This document shows, piece by piece, positions 1 to 7,392 of a stretch of DNA of 47,329 bases. Origin of the DNA: Abditibacteriota bacterium (GTDB taxonomy: Bacteria > Armatimonadota > UBA5829); assembly GCA_017959625.1 (NCBI GenBank), contig JAGDAG010000276.1, forward strand, positions 1 to 47,329, given 5' to 3'. Both the position numbers and the translations under genes were made by a program. The stretch's first letter is position 1. Each line of letters begins with the position of its first letter. The notes beneath the pieces are model-generated. The model did no database searches. It saw only the letters and a list, made by a program, of their open reading frames with translations, and had not been told where the DNA came from.

Positions 1-674
1 AGGGCGGAGCCGTTAAAAAACAGTACCGGATCATTGACTTCAAGAGAAACAAGTTCGATATTGAAGGCAAAGTCGCTTCCATCGAATACGATCCCAACAG
101 AAGCTGCCGCATAGCCCTCGTTTTTTACAAAGACGGGGAGAAGCGTTATATCCTTTGCCCTATGGATCTCAAAGTCGGCGACGTCGTCGTATCGGGCGAG
201 AAAGTAGATCCCCGCTCCGGCAATTCGCTGCCTTTGGCAAATATCCCTCTGGGTACGCTGGTGCACAACATCGAGCTCAAGCCCGGAAAAGGCGGCCAGA
301 TGGTCCGCTCCGCGGGAGATTCGGCCCAGATCATGGCAAAAGAGGGCAAATACGTCACCCTCAGACTGCCTTCCGGCGAAATGAGGAACGTTCTCGGCGT
401 TTGCTATGCTACCATAGGCCGCGTGGGAAATGAGGATCATTCCAACATTTCCGTAGGAAAGGCCGGCAGAAACAGATGGCTGGGCAAGCGTCCCACCGTC
501 CGCGGCGTTGCCATGAACCCGTGCGATCATGCCCACGGCGGCGGTGAAGGAAAGTCTCCCGTCGGCCGCAAGACCCCTGTATCCAAATGGGGCAAGCCTG
601 CTCACGGAACCAAAACCAGAAAGCCTAAGCTTGCATCCAACAGGCTTATCGTTCGCAGAAGAGACAAAAAGTAG
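1..674 (+). CDS. rplB: 50S ribosomal protein L2 (5' partial)
   Basis: Large-subunit protein L2 binds 23S rRNA near the peptidyl-transferase centre and helps subunit association. The frame is open from base 3 (GGAVKKQYRIIDF...) and gives the last 223 residues of a protein that is normally about 275 long, so the N-terminal fifth lies outside the window. The family block MNPCDHAHGGGEG, which includes the functionally important histidine, is intact, and the C-terminus is basic (IVRRRDKK). The ATG at 162 is internal, not the start. rpsS follows after 12 nt, the normal S10-operon order. Confidence 0.98.
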   Translation, partial: GGAVKKQYRIIDFKRNKFDIEGKVASIEYDPNRSCRIALVFYKDGEKRYILCPMDLKVGDVVVSGEKVDPRSGNSLPLANIPLGTLVHNIELKPGKGGQMVRSAGDSAQIMAKEGKYVTLRLPSGEMRNVLGVCYATIGRVGNEDHSNISVGKAGRNRWLGKRPTVRGVAMNPCDHAHGGGEGKSPVGRKTPVSKWGKPAHGTKTRKPKLASNRLIVRRRDKK

Positions 675-686
675 AGGAGCCGCAAT

Positions 687-962
687 ATGGGTAGATCATT
701 AAAAAAGGGTCCTTATGCAGACCCCAAGCTGCTTGCCAAGATCGAAAAGATGAACCAGTCCGGCACCAAGTCCGTCATACAGACCTGGTCCCGCCGCTCT
801 ACCATCTTTCCTCAGATGATCGGTCATACCATCGGTGTGCATGACGGAAGAAAGCACGTTCCGGTGTTCATCTCCGAGAACATGGTCGGTCATAAGCTGG
901 GCGAGTTCGCCATAACCAGGACCTTCAGGGGTCACCAGAAGTCTGAAAAGACTTCCAGATAA
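687..962 (+). CDS. rpsS: 30S ribosomal protein S19
   Basis: S19 sits in the head of the small subunit and pairs with S13. The 91-residue product opens with MGRSLKKGPY and contains the family stretches WSRRSTIFPQMIG and HKLGEFAITRTFRGH, so it is full length. A GAGG ribosome-binding site lies just upstream. It sits between rplB and rplV as in most bacteria, but is followed by a 125-nt structured gap instead of the usual few bases. Confidence 0.98.
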   Translation: MGRSLKKGPYADPKLLAKIEKMNQSGTKSVIQTWSRRSTIFPQMIGHTIGVHDGRKHVPVFISENMVGHKLGEFAITRTFRGHQKSEKTSR

Positions 963-975
963 AATCGTATTATCG

Positions 976-1066
976 GAAGCAGGAGCTCCGGCTTCTGTTT
1001 CCGGCAGGAAACGCGCAGCGTAAGGCTGCCGGAATATTTATTTTTCCCAATGCAGTGCTGCATTGG
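976..1066 (+). promoter_or_regulatory. Three tandem inverted repeats in the rpsS-rplV gap, one terminator-like
   Basis: Three hairpins follow one another. Positions 976-995 form a near-perfect palindrome (GAAGC...GCTTC around GGAGCTCC). Positions 999-1007 pair with 1026-1034 (TTCCGGCAG / CTGCCGGAA, 9 bp), followed by a T-rich run at 1035-1045. Positions 1047-1055 pair with 1058-1066 (CCAATGCAG / CTGCATTGG, 9 bp, 2-nt spacer). The last ends 5 nt before the rplV Shine-Dalgarno at 1072-1076. The structure is directly visible; a role as an attenuator or protein-binding leader is inference. Confidence 0.55.
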
Positions 1067-1087
1067 ATGATGGAGGTCAAAACAGTA

Positions 1088-1510
1088 ATGGCTGAAGAAA
1101 AGAAACAGGCTATTGCAAAAGCACGTAACGTGCGAACCTCGCCGCGCAAGGCCCGTCTTGTCATCGACGAAGTCAGAGGCAAGAGAGTCGACGAAGCATT
1201 GGCTATGCTTAAGTTCACACCGAACAAAGCAGCCAGACTGATTGAAAAAGTGGTTCAATCGGCTGCGGCCAATGCCGAAAACAACTTCCATATGGACGCA
1301 AAAAATCTTAAGATAGCGCTCGCTATGGTTGATGGCGGCCCACTGATGAAAAGACTCAGATATGCACCTATGGGGAGAGGCTACAGAATGGTAAAAAGAC
1401 TCAGCCATATCACCATCGGGGTAGAAGAGTGCGAGCCTTTGGTAAAAAAGGCAAAGGTAAAGAAAAATGTCAACCGGACACAGGCGGAATCTGAAGGAGG
1501 ACAGGAATAA
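1088..1510 (+). CDS. rplV: 50S ribosomal protein L22
   Basis: L22 lines the peptide exit tunnel of the large subunit. The 140-residue product has the family core RNVRTSPRKARLVID and the C-terminal hairpin MKRLRYAPMGRGYRM that reaches into the tunnel, plus a basic tail of about 25 residues. The ATG at 1088 was chosen because it starts the conserved reading (MAEEKKQ) and has GGAGG at 1072-1076. Upstream in-frame starts at 1055 (GTG), 1067 and 1070 would overlap the hairpin or the Shine-Dalgarno itself. It abuts rpsC. Confidence 0.95.
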   Translation: MAEEKKQAIAKARNVRTSPRKARLVIDEVRGKRVDEALAMLKFTPNKAARLIEKVVQSAAANAENNFHMDAKNLKIALAMVDGGPLMKRLRYAPMGRGYRMVKRLSHITIGVEECEPLVKKAKVKKNVNRTQAESEGGQE

Positions 1511-2272
1511 ATGGGACAGAAAGTCAATCCTATAGGTCTTCGTATCGGCGTAAACAGGGATTGGGAATCCAAGTGGTACGCCAGCGATAAGGATTTTGCC
1601 AAGAAGCTGATCGAGGACGTCAGGATAAGAAAGACCCTCAAAAAGCTGCTTTATGAAGATGCAGTGTCTTCCGTAGAGATCGAAAGGCCTGCGGGCAACA
1701 AGGTCCGGGTATCCATCAATGCCGCAAAGGCCGGGCATATCATCGGCCGCGGCGGCGAAGGGATCGAAAGGGTCCGCAAAACAGTCGAAAAGCTTTGCGC
1801 TCCCAAAACACAGGTAAGTATCAACGTAGTGGAGATAGTTACTCCCGAGACCAACGCCCAGCTGGTTGCCGAATCCATCGCCCAGCAGATAGAAAAGCGC
1901 ATCTCTCCCAAAAGAGCCATGAAACAGGCGGTCAAGCGCGCCATGTTTGCTGGCGCCAAGGGTATAAAGGTGCGTTGCGCCGGCCGTCTGGCCGGAGCCG
2001 AGATGGCCCGTATAGAAAAGGAAAACGACGGAAAAGTCCCTCTTCATACTCTGCGGGCAGATATCGACTACGGCTTTGCTGAAGCCTGGACCCAGTACGG
2101 CCATATAGGCGTCAAGGTGTGGATATACAAGGGCGACGTGCTTCCCGGACACAGAAGAAAGCTCCAGGATGCCGCTCCCAGAAAGAATCAGAGGCCCGGA
2201 GGCCGCAAGGGCGGACTGCGCCGCCGCAATCCTAATAACAACAGGGGGAACAAGCGAAATGTTGATGCCTAA
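1511..2272 (+). CDS. rpsC: 30S ribosomal protein S3
   Basis: S3 forms part of the mRNA entry channel in the 30S head. The 253-residue product starts MGQKVNPIGLR, has a KH domain with the GRGG loop (IIGRGGEGIERV) near residues 80-90, and ends in a Lys/Arg/Asn-rich tail longer than the E. coli protein. AGGAGG precedes the ATG. The last 14 nt overlap the start of rplP, which suggests translational coupling. Confidence 0.97.
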   Translation: MGQKVNPIGLRIGVNRDWESKWYASDKDFAKKLIEDVRIRKTLKKLLYEDAVSSVEIERPAGNKVRVSINAAKAGHIIGRGGEGIERVRKTVEKLCAPKTQVSINVVEIVTPETNAQLVAESIAQQIEKRISPKRAMKQAVKRAMFAGAKGIKVRCAGRLAGAEMARIEKENDGKVPLHTLRADIDYGFAEAWTQYGHIGVKVWIYKGDVLPGHRRKLQDAAPRKNQRPGGRKGGLRRRNPNNNRGNKRNVDA

Positions 2273-2696
2273 AAAAACAAAATACAGAAAACAGCAGCGC
2301 GGTTCCCGCAAGGGCGTAGCCACAAAGGGAAACACTGTTGTATTCGGTGAATTCGGACTTCAGGCTCAGGAAGCCGCCTGGATCACCGCGAATCAGATAG
2401 AAGCCGCCAGAGTTGCCATGACCCGTTACATGAAAAGAGGCGGTCAGGTCTGGATCAGGATATTCCCGGACAAGCCCATCACCAAAAAACCTGCGGAGAC
2501 CCGTAGGGGTAAGGGCAAGGGAAATCCCGAAGGCTGGGTAGCGGTGGTAAAGCCGGGCAGAGTTATGTTCGAGATCGGAGGAGTCGCTCCCGAAGTAGCA
2601 TACGAAGCCGCGCGGCTCGCTATCCACAAGCTTCCCATCGACGTGAAGGTCATTGCCAAGGAAGTCAAGGAAGCCAAGGAAGAGGAAGGTGCATAG
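2259..2696 (+). CDS. rplP: 50S ribosomal protein L16
   Basis: L16 contacts the A-site tRNA region of the large subunit. The 145-residue product starts MLMPKKTKYRKQQRG, which aligns with the canonical L16 start, and keeps the segment WIRIFPDKPITKKP. I chose ATG 2259 (AGGGGG about 8 nt upstream) over the longer in-frame ORF beginning at 2169 and over ATG 2265. It overlaps rpsC by 14 nt, and its TAG stop shares a base with the rpmC GTG. Confidence 0.95.
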   Translation: MLMPKKTKYRKQQRGSRKGVATKGNTVVFGEFGLQAQEAAWITANQIEAARVAMTRYMKRGGQVWIRIFPDKPITKKPAETRRGKGKGNPEGWVAVVKPGRVMFEIGGVAPEVAYEAARLAIHKLPIDVKVIAKEVKEAKEEEGA

Positions 2697-2902
2697 TGAA
2701 AAAGACCGAATTCAACAACAAGATCACAGCAGCATCCGATGCCGAACTGGAAAAGATGCTTTCCGACGAGAGAAAAAACCTCTTTACTCTCAGACAGAAG
2801 AAGGCCTTCAGACAGCTTGATGACGTTCATGCTATTCCCGAAGCCAAAAAGAACATTGCTCGTATTCTTACCGAGAAGAGAGCGCGCGAGTTAAAAGGAT
2901 AA
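2696..2902 (+). CDS. rpmC: 50S ribosomal protein L29
   Basis: L29 is a small two-helix protein near the tunnel exit that helps dock SRP and trigger factor. The 68-residue product contains the family pattern ELEKMLSDERKNLFTLRQKKAFRQLDD followed by KKNIARILTEKRAREL. It starts at GTG 2696, sharing one base with the rplP stop, so the two are probably translationally coupled. Confidence 0.95.
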   Translation: MKKTEFNNKITAASDAELEKMLSDERKNLFTLRQKKAFRQLDDVHAIPEAKKNIARILTEKRARELKG

Positions 2903-2906
2903 TAAT

Positions 2907-3161
2907 ATGGATAGAGGAAGAAGAAAGATCCGCACAGGTCAGGTTATCAGCGATAAAATGGACAAGACTGTTGTTGTATCCATTACTTCTCTTGTGAAGC
3001 ATCCTCTTTACGGAAGATTCGTCAAGAAGACCAAGAAATTCAAGGCTCATGACGAAAACAACGAGTGCGGAATAGGCGATACGATAGAGATCATGGAGAC
3101 CCGGCCGCTGTCTAAGGATAAACGCTGGCGTTTTTCCAGAATGATCGAAAAAGCCAAGTAA
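2907..3161 (+). CDS. rpsQ: 30S ribosomal protein S17
   Basis: S17 is an early-binding OB-fold protein of the small-subunit body. The 84-residue product begins MDRGRRKIRTGQVISDKMDKTVVV and keeps the HPLYGRFVKKTKKFKAHDE stretch, all typical. It starts 4 nt after rpmC and ends the S10-type block. An 89-nt structured gap then separates it from rplN, where the spc operon classically begins. Confidence 0.97.
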   Translation: MDRGRRKIRTGQVISDKMDKTVVVSITSLVKHPLYGRFVKKTKKFKAHDENNECGIGDTIEIMETRPLSKDKRWRFSRMIEKAK

Positions 3162-3171
3162 TTGACTATAA

Positions 3172-3226
3172 GGCTTTCTCGTGGTAAGGCGGTGTGCCTT
3201 TCTCACCGCCTTAAGCCTTGAAAGCC
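3172..3226 (+). promoter_or_regulatory. Nested stem-loop in the rpsQ-rplN gap
   Basis: An inner perfect 10-bp stem (TAAGGCGGTG at 3185-3194 with CACCGCCTTA at 3204-3213, 9-nt loop) lies within an outer 7-bp stem (GGCTTTC 3172-3178 with GAAAGCC 3220-3226). There is no T-tract, so it does not look like a simple terminator. It ends 24 nt before the rplN ATG. It could be a ribosomal-protein binding leader for the spc genes (inference). I saw no convincing promoter in this gap. Confidence 0.5.
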
Positions 3227-3250
3227 CGTTATGATTGAAAGGATAATTTT

Positions 3251-3619
3251 ATGGTACAGATTTATTCCCGTTTGAAGGCTGCCGACAACAGCGGCGCCAA
3301 GGAAATACTTGTGATCAGAGTATTAAAAGGCTCCAATACCAGATATGCCGGTATTGGCGATGTGATCGTAGGCGCTGTCAAGTCTGCTACTCCCGGCGCG
3401 ACTGTCAAGAAAAGCGAAGTCGTCCGCGCTGTTGTAGTGAGGACAAAAAAAGACATCTGCCGCCCCGACGGTTCCATCCTGCGTTTTGATGACAACGCAG
3501 CCGTTGTGATCAACAACAACAACGAACCTCGCGGGACCCGTATATTCGGGCCTGTGGCAAGAGAACTGAGAGACAGCGGATTTATGAGAATTATTTCTCT
3601 TGCCCCCGAAGTACTGTAG
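3251..3619 (+). CDS. rplN: 50S ribosomal protein L14
   Basis: L14 forms an intersubunit bridge with 16S rRNA. The 122-residue product starts MVQIYSRLKAADNSGAKEI and contains the typical RTKKDICRPDGS and FGPVARELRDSGFMRIISLAPEVL blocks; it is full length. AAAGGA lies about 9 nt upstream of the ATG. First gene of the spc-type block, 16 nt before rplX. Confidence 0.98.
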   Translation: MVQIYSRLKAADNSGAKEILVIRVLKGSNTRYAGIGDVIVGAVKSATPGATVKKSEVVRAVVVRTKKDICRPDGSILRFDDNAAVVINNNNEPRGTRIFGPVARELRDSGFMRIISLAPEVL

Positions 3620-3635
3620 TTGGAGAGTATTTATC

Positions 3636-4001
3636 ATGAAAAAATTCAAACAAGCTTATGAGGGCAAACTGAATATCAAGAAGGGCGATGAGATAATCGT
3701 TATTTCCGGCAAGGACAAGGGAAAGCAGGGCAAGGTCATCGAGGCTATGCCCGATAAAGGCCTTGTAAGGGCAGACGGCATCAATATTGCCAAAAAGCAT
3801 CAGAAAAGCCGCGCCACCACCACAAGAGCCATCGCCCAGCAGCAGTCCGGCGAAATAACCATGCCTGCCGCTATCAGCGCCGAGAAGGTCATGCTCGTAT
3901 GCCCCAAGTGCGGAAAGCAGACCAGGATCGCCAAAGACAAGACCGCTGCAGGGACTATGGCAAGAAAATGCAAGAAGTGCGGCGAATGGATCGATGAGTA
4001 G
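3636..4001 (+). CDS. rplX: 50S ribosomal protein L24
   Basis: L24 is an assembly-initiator protein near the tunnel exit. The 121-residue product carries the KOW motif (KKGDEIIVISGKDKGKQGKV) and ends with a CPKCG...CKKCG pair, the zinc-ribbon-like C-terminal form seen in many non-proteobacterial L24 proteins. ATG 3636 is chosen because it follows GGAG; the ORF extended upstream to 3600 only overlaps rplN. Confidence 0.95.
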   Translation: MKKFKQAYEGKLNIKKGDEIIVISGKDKGKQGKVIEAMPDKGLVRADGINIAKKHQKSRATTTRAIAQQQSGEITMPAAISAEKVMLVCPKCGKQTRIAKDKTAAGTMARKCKKCGEWIDE

Positions 4002-4011
4002 GGAGCATATC

Positions 4012-4551
4012 ATGGCAAGATTAAAAGATATTTACAAACAGGAAGTCGTTCCTGCTCTTATGGAAAAATTCCAGTATAAGAACATAATGCAGGTTCCCAA
4101 AGTCACCAAAGTCGTTGTCAGCATGGGCGTAGGCGCCGCTATACAGGATGCCAAGATAATGGACGGAGCCGTAAGCGATATGACCAAGATCACCGGCCAG
4201 AAGCCCCTTGTGATAAAATCCAGAAAGTCCATCTCCAACTTCAAGCTGAGAGAAGGAATGAAGGTAGGGACCAAGGTCACTCTTCGGGTAGCCATCATGT
4301 ATGAGTTCCTTGACAGGTTCTTCAACATCGCTCTGCCCCGCGTCCGTGACTTTCAGGGCATTGACGCAGACAGCTTCGACGGCCGCGGAAACTTTTCCAC
4401 CGGCCTGAAGGAGCAGCTCGTTTTTCCCGAGATCGCCTATGACAAGATCGACAGGATCAGAGGTATGAATATCGCTATATGTACCTCTGCCCCTACGGAT
4501 GAAGAAGGAAGAGAACTTCTCAGAGCTCTCGGCCTTCCGTTCAAAAGATAG
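4012..4551 (+). CDS. rplE: 50S ribosomal protein L5
   Basis: L5 binds 5S rRNA and contacts P-site tRNA. The 179-residue product has the family stretches GQKPLVIKSRKSISNFKLREGM and LPRVRDFQGI and the C-terminal glycine-rich loop. ATG 4012 with GGGAG 7 nt upstream is preferred over ATG 3994, which would overlap rplX. The usual next gene, rpsN, is displaced by an inserted GTPase gene 15 nt downstream. Confidence 0.95.
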   Translation: MARLKDIYKQEVVPALMEKFQYKNIMQVPKVTKVVVSMGVGAAIQDAKIMDGAVSDMTKITGQKPLVIKSRKSISNFKLREGMKVGTKVTLRVAIMYEFLDRFFNIALPRVRDFQGIDADSFDGRGNFSTGLKEQLVFPEIAYDKIDRIRGMNIAICTSAPTDEEGRELLRALGLPFKR

Positions 4552-4566
4552 ACGAGGTAAAGAAGA

Positions 4567-6588
4567 ATGAAAAGTTATCCCGTTGATGCGATCAGAAACA
4601 TTGCCCTGGCAGGCCACGGCGGCACCGGCAAGACCTCTTTGATCGAGGCTATGCTCCATACTGCCGGCGTGACCAGCAGACTGGGCAAGGTGGATGACGG
4701 AAACACCGTTTCGGACTATGACGTGGATGAGATCTCCCGCAAGATGTCTCTTTACACAACGGTCTGTCCGCTGGAGTGGAAAAATACTAAGATCAATCTT
4801 GTGGATACTCCGGGCTTTGCAGATTTTATCGGCGATATGATCGGAGCCATGAGCGCCGTGGAGACCGCTCTCATAGTAGTTGACGGAAGCGGCACCGTTG
4901 AAGTCGGGACCGACAACGCCTGGGAGAAAGCTACCGACGCCGGTATCTCCAAGATATTCTTTGTCAACAAAATAGACAAGGAAAACATGAACTGGTCCGG
5001 GACCGTGGACGCTCTCCGCGAGGCCTACGGAAACGAGGTCACTCCGGTTTATATCCCTATCGGAAGCGAAGCAAACTTTTCCGGAGTCGTGGATATCCTC
5101 AATCAGAAGGCTTATAAATACGACGCTGCCAAGAAAGCTGCCGTTGAAATCGATATCCCCGCAGATATGACCGATCAGACCGAGGAACTCAGAGAACAGC
5201 TTATCGAAAGTATTGCATCGGCCGACGACGAGCTCCTGGAAAAATATCTCGAGGAGCTGAGCCTTTCCGAGGAAGATATCGCCTACGGCTTCAAGAAAGG
5301 TATCTCCGAAGGCAAGTTTTATCCCGTCCTGGTAGGCTCTGCCGCCATGAATATAGGGGTCGTCACCCTGATGGACTTTATCGCCGGATATGCTCCCGCC
5401 CCCAAGGTGGAAGAAGGCAGCCTGAAGGCCCGCGTTTTCAAGACCGTGGCCGACCCTTACGTAGGAAAGCTTACTTATTTCAAGGTGCTGAGCGGCAGTC
5501 TTGCCGGTGATTCCCGTATTTACGACGTGAATACCGAAAAAGAAGAGCGCGTAGGCCAGGTTTACCATATCCTGGGCAAGACCCAGACCGGAGTTTCCGA
5601 GATAACTGCCGGAGACATAGGCGCCGTGGCAAAGCTTGCCTCCGTTCAGACGGGGGATACCCTGGGCGATAAATCCACGGAAATGCTTCCGCCCCTCGAT
5701 TTCCCCGAGCCTGTTTACGCTCTGGCTGTTCTGGCCGCCAACAAGGCTGCCGAGGACAAGATGGGGCCCGCTTTCAGCAAGCTGACCGAAGAAGATCCCA
5801 CCTTCAAGACCTACCGCAATATAGAGACCGGACAGTCTATCGTGGCAAGCCTGGGAGACGTTCACCTGGGCATAACCATGGACAAGCTCAAGAGAAAGTT
5901 CGGCGTTGAGGTCACCACCGAGGTTCCCAAGATCGCTTACAGGGAAACCATTACCAAGACGGCCGAAGCCCAGGGCAAGCATAAGAAGCAGACCGGCGGA
6001 AGCGGTCAGTACGGCGATTGTACCATCAGGATAGAACCTATGGAAAGAGGCGCCGGCTATGAATTCGTGGACGCTATCGTAGGCGGGGCCATACCCAGGC
6101 AGTATATCCCTGCGGTGGATAAGGGTATCCAGGACGCCATGAGCAAGGGTATCCAGGCCGGCTGCCAGTGTGTGGATATCAAGGTCACCTGCTTTGACGG
6201 AAGCTACCATCCCGTGGATTCCAAGGATATCGCTTTCCAGATGGCGGGAAGGATCGCTTTCAAGGCGGCCGCCGAAAAGGCAAAGCCTGTGATACTCGAG
6301 CCCATCATGAAGGTCCGGATCACCGTTCCCAGCGACTGTATGGGAGACGTAATCGGCGACCTGAATACCAAGAGAGGCAGAGTCGCGGGTATGGACGACG
6401 CAGGCGGCGGAAAACAGATCATCAATGCTTCTGTTCCTCAGAATGAAATGCTTAATTACTGCATTGAGCTTCGTTCTCTTTCCAAGGGCCGCGGAAAGTT
6501 CACCAGTGAGTTCGATCACTATGAAGAAGCGCCTGCGAATATCACGCAGAAGATCATTGCGGAATACGAAAAGTCCAAGGAAGAATAA
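4567..6588 (+). CDS. EF-G2-like elongation factor G paralogue inserted in the spc operon
   Basis: This 673-residue translational GTPase has the EF-G domain order: G domain (residues 1 to about 270), domain II, domains III to V (C-terminus near the QKIIAEYEKSKEE end). The P-loop is GHGGTGKTS (about residues 16-24), not the AHIDAGKTTT of the canonical translocase; G3 is DTPG and G4 is NKID. These features match the EF-G2 group known in Thermus, mycobacteria and others, whose members often differ in GTPase or translocation activity. It lies 15 nt after rplE and 12 nt before rpsN, so it is almost certainly co-transcribed with ribosomal proteins. Whether it acts in translocation, recycling or assembly cannot be told from sequence. 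Confidence 0.88.
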   Translation: MKSYPVDAIRNIALAGHGGTGKTSLIEAMLHTAGVTSRLGKVDDGNTVSDYDVDEISRKMSLYTTVCPLEWKNTKINLVDTPGFADFIGDMIGAMSAVETALIVVDGSGTVEVGTDNAWEKATDAGISKIFFVNKIDKENMNWSGTVDALREAYGNEVTPVYIPIGSEANFSGVVDILNQKAYKYDAAKKAAVEIDIPADMTDQTEELREQLIESIASADDELLEKYLEELSLSEEDIAYGFKKGISEGKFYPVLVGSAAMNIGVVTLMDFIAGYAPAPKVEEGSLKARVFKTVADPYVGKLTYFKVLSGSLAGDSRIYDVNTEKEERVGQVYHILGKTQTGVSEITAGDIGAVAKLASVQTGDTLGDKSTEMLPPLDFPEPVYALAVLAANKAAEDKMGPAFSKLTEEDPTFKTYRNIETGQSIVASLGDVHLGITMDKLKRKFGVEVTTEVPKIAYRETITKTAEAQGKHKKQTGGSGQYGDCTIRIEPMERGAGYEFVDAIVGGAIPRQYIPAVDKGIQDAMSKGIQAGCQCVDIKVTCFDGSYHPVDSKDIAFQMAGRIAFKAAAEKAKPVILEPIMKVRITVPSDCMGDVIGDLNTKRGRVAGMDDAGGGKQIINASVPQNEMLNYCIELRSLSKGRGKFTSEFDHYEEAPANITQKIIAEYEKSKEE

Positions 6589-6600
6589 AAGGGGTACTCG

Positions 6601-6786
6601 ATGGCTAAAACATGTCTTATTGAAAAACAGAAAAAAACACCCAAGTTCAAGGTGCGGGCATACAACCGCTGCGGTGTTTGCGGAAGAAGCCGCGGTTATA
6701 TCCGGAAATTCGGGATCTGCCGCATCTGCTTCAGAGAAATGGCTCATCGCGGGCTGATCCCCGGTGTGACCAAATCCAGCTGGTAA
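6601..6786 (+). CDS. rpsN: 30S ribosomal protein S14, zinc-binding type Z
   Basis: The 61-residue protein is the short C+ form of S14, which folds around one zinc ion in the 30S head. The ligands are Cys24, Cys27, Cys40 and Cys43 (RCGVCG and ICRICF), and the C-terminus is the usual GVTKSSW. It starts 12 nt after the EF-G2 gene and is followed by a 201-nt gap with hairpins and a promoter, so the operon is split here. Confidence 0.98.
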   Translation: MAKTCLIEKQKKTPKFKVRAYNRCGVCGRSRGYIRKFGICRICFREMAHRGLIPGVTKSSW

Positions 6787-6794
6787 CAACAAAA

Positions 6795-6817
6795 CGGGGC
6801 GGCTTTGCGCCGCCCCG
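6795..6817 (+). terminator. GC-rich hairpin after rpsN
   Basis: A perfect 9-bp stem (CGGGGCGGC at 6795-6803 with GCCGCCCCG at 6809-6817) with loop TTTGC, 8 nt after the rpsN stop. No T-run follows (the next bases are CAGAAAAG), so it is either a weak terminator or an mRNA 3'-stabilising structure. A second hairpin (TTTCGTC 6831-6837 with GACGAAA 6845-6851) follows. Confidence 0.45.
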
Positions 6818-6917
6818 CAGAAAAGCAAAGTTTCGTCCCGATCAGACGAAAACTGCGAAGATCGTTTTATGAGGTAAGTCAGGCGCCATGAGGGGCAGAG
6901 CGCTGTCTATCGAAGGC

Positions 6918-6947
6918 TTGACACATTGTGGTCGGTTTTGATAAAAT
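6918..6947 (+). promoter_or_regulatory. Promoter for the rpsH-rplF block
   Basis: TTGACA at 6918-6923 and TAAAAT at 6942-6947, 18 nt apart, about 40 nt before the rpsH ATG. The -35 is a full consensus match. An inverted repeat TTTTGAT / ATCAAAA (6936-6952, 3-nt centre) covers the -10 box, which could be an operator or simply an AT-rich feature. Confidence 0.65.
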
Positions 6948-6987
6948 CAAAAAGGTCACTTGTTTTTATGGAGGATCAATCTAAAAA

Positions 6988-7383
6988 ATGGTTACAGACC
7001 CGGTAGCCGATTTGCTTACCAGGATAAGGAATGCGAATCAGGCAAACCATGAATCTACTCTTGTTCCCGCGAGCAAACTGAACATGGAAGTTGTCAGGAT
7101 CCTTGCGGATGAAGGCTTTATCAAAGGCTTTGATATGGTAAGCGACGCCAAGTTTCCCACAGCCAAGGTGTATCTGAAATACGGACCCAAGCAGGAAAAG
7201 ATCATTACCAACCTGAAAAGGATATCCAAGCCCGGACTTCGTGTTTACGTTAAAAGAGACGCTGTTCCCAGAGTCCTCAGAGGGCTGGGGATCGCTATCA
7301 TAAGCACGTCCAGAGGCGTTATGGTGGACCGCGAAGCCAGAAAGCTTGGTATCGGCGGCGAAGTGCTGTGTTACGTCTGGTAG
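6988..7383 (+). CDS. rpsH: 30S ribosomal protein S8
   Basis: S8 binds helix 21 of 16S rRNA and in E. coli represses the spc operon. The 131-residue product starts MVTDPVADLLTRIRNA and ends GGEVLCYVW, with the family motif ISTSRGVMVDREARK. GGAGGA lies upstream of the ATG. rplF starts 9 nt after its stop. Confidence 0.98.
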   Translation: MVTDPVADLLTRIRNANQANHESTLVPASKLNMEVVRILADEGFIKGFDMVSDAKFPTAKVYLKYGPKQEKIITNLKRISKPGLRVYVKRDAVPRVLRGLGIAIISTSRGVMVDREARKLGIGGEVLCYVW

Positions 7384-7392
7384 GAGGAAAGC

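Noticed and set aside
932..2335. 467-codon - strand frame opposite rplV and rpsC
   Set aside because: Antisense shadow of ribosomal genes.
3162..3190. Promoter TTGACT before rplN
   Set aside because: The matching -10 position (TAAGGC) is poor.
4021..6828. 935-codon open frame on the - strand opposite rplE, the EF-G2 gene and rpsN
   Set aside because: Lies antisense to three confidently identified genes and has no recognisable family; explained by codon bias leaving the complementary frame open.
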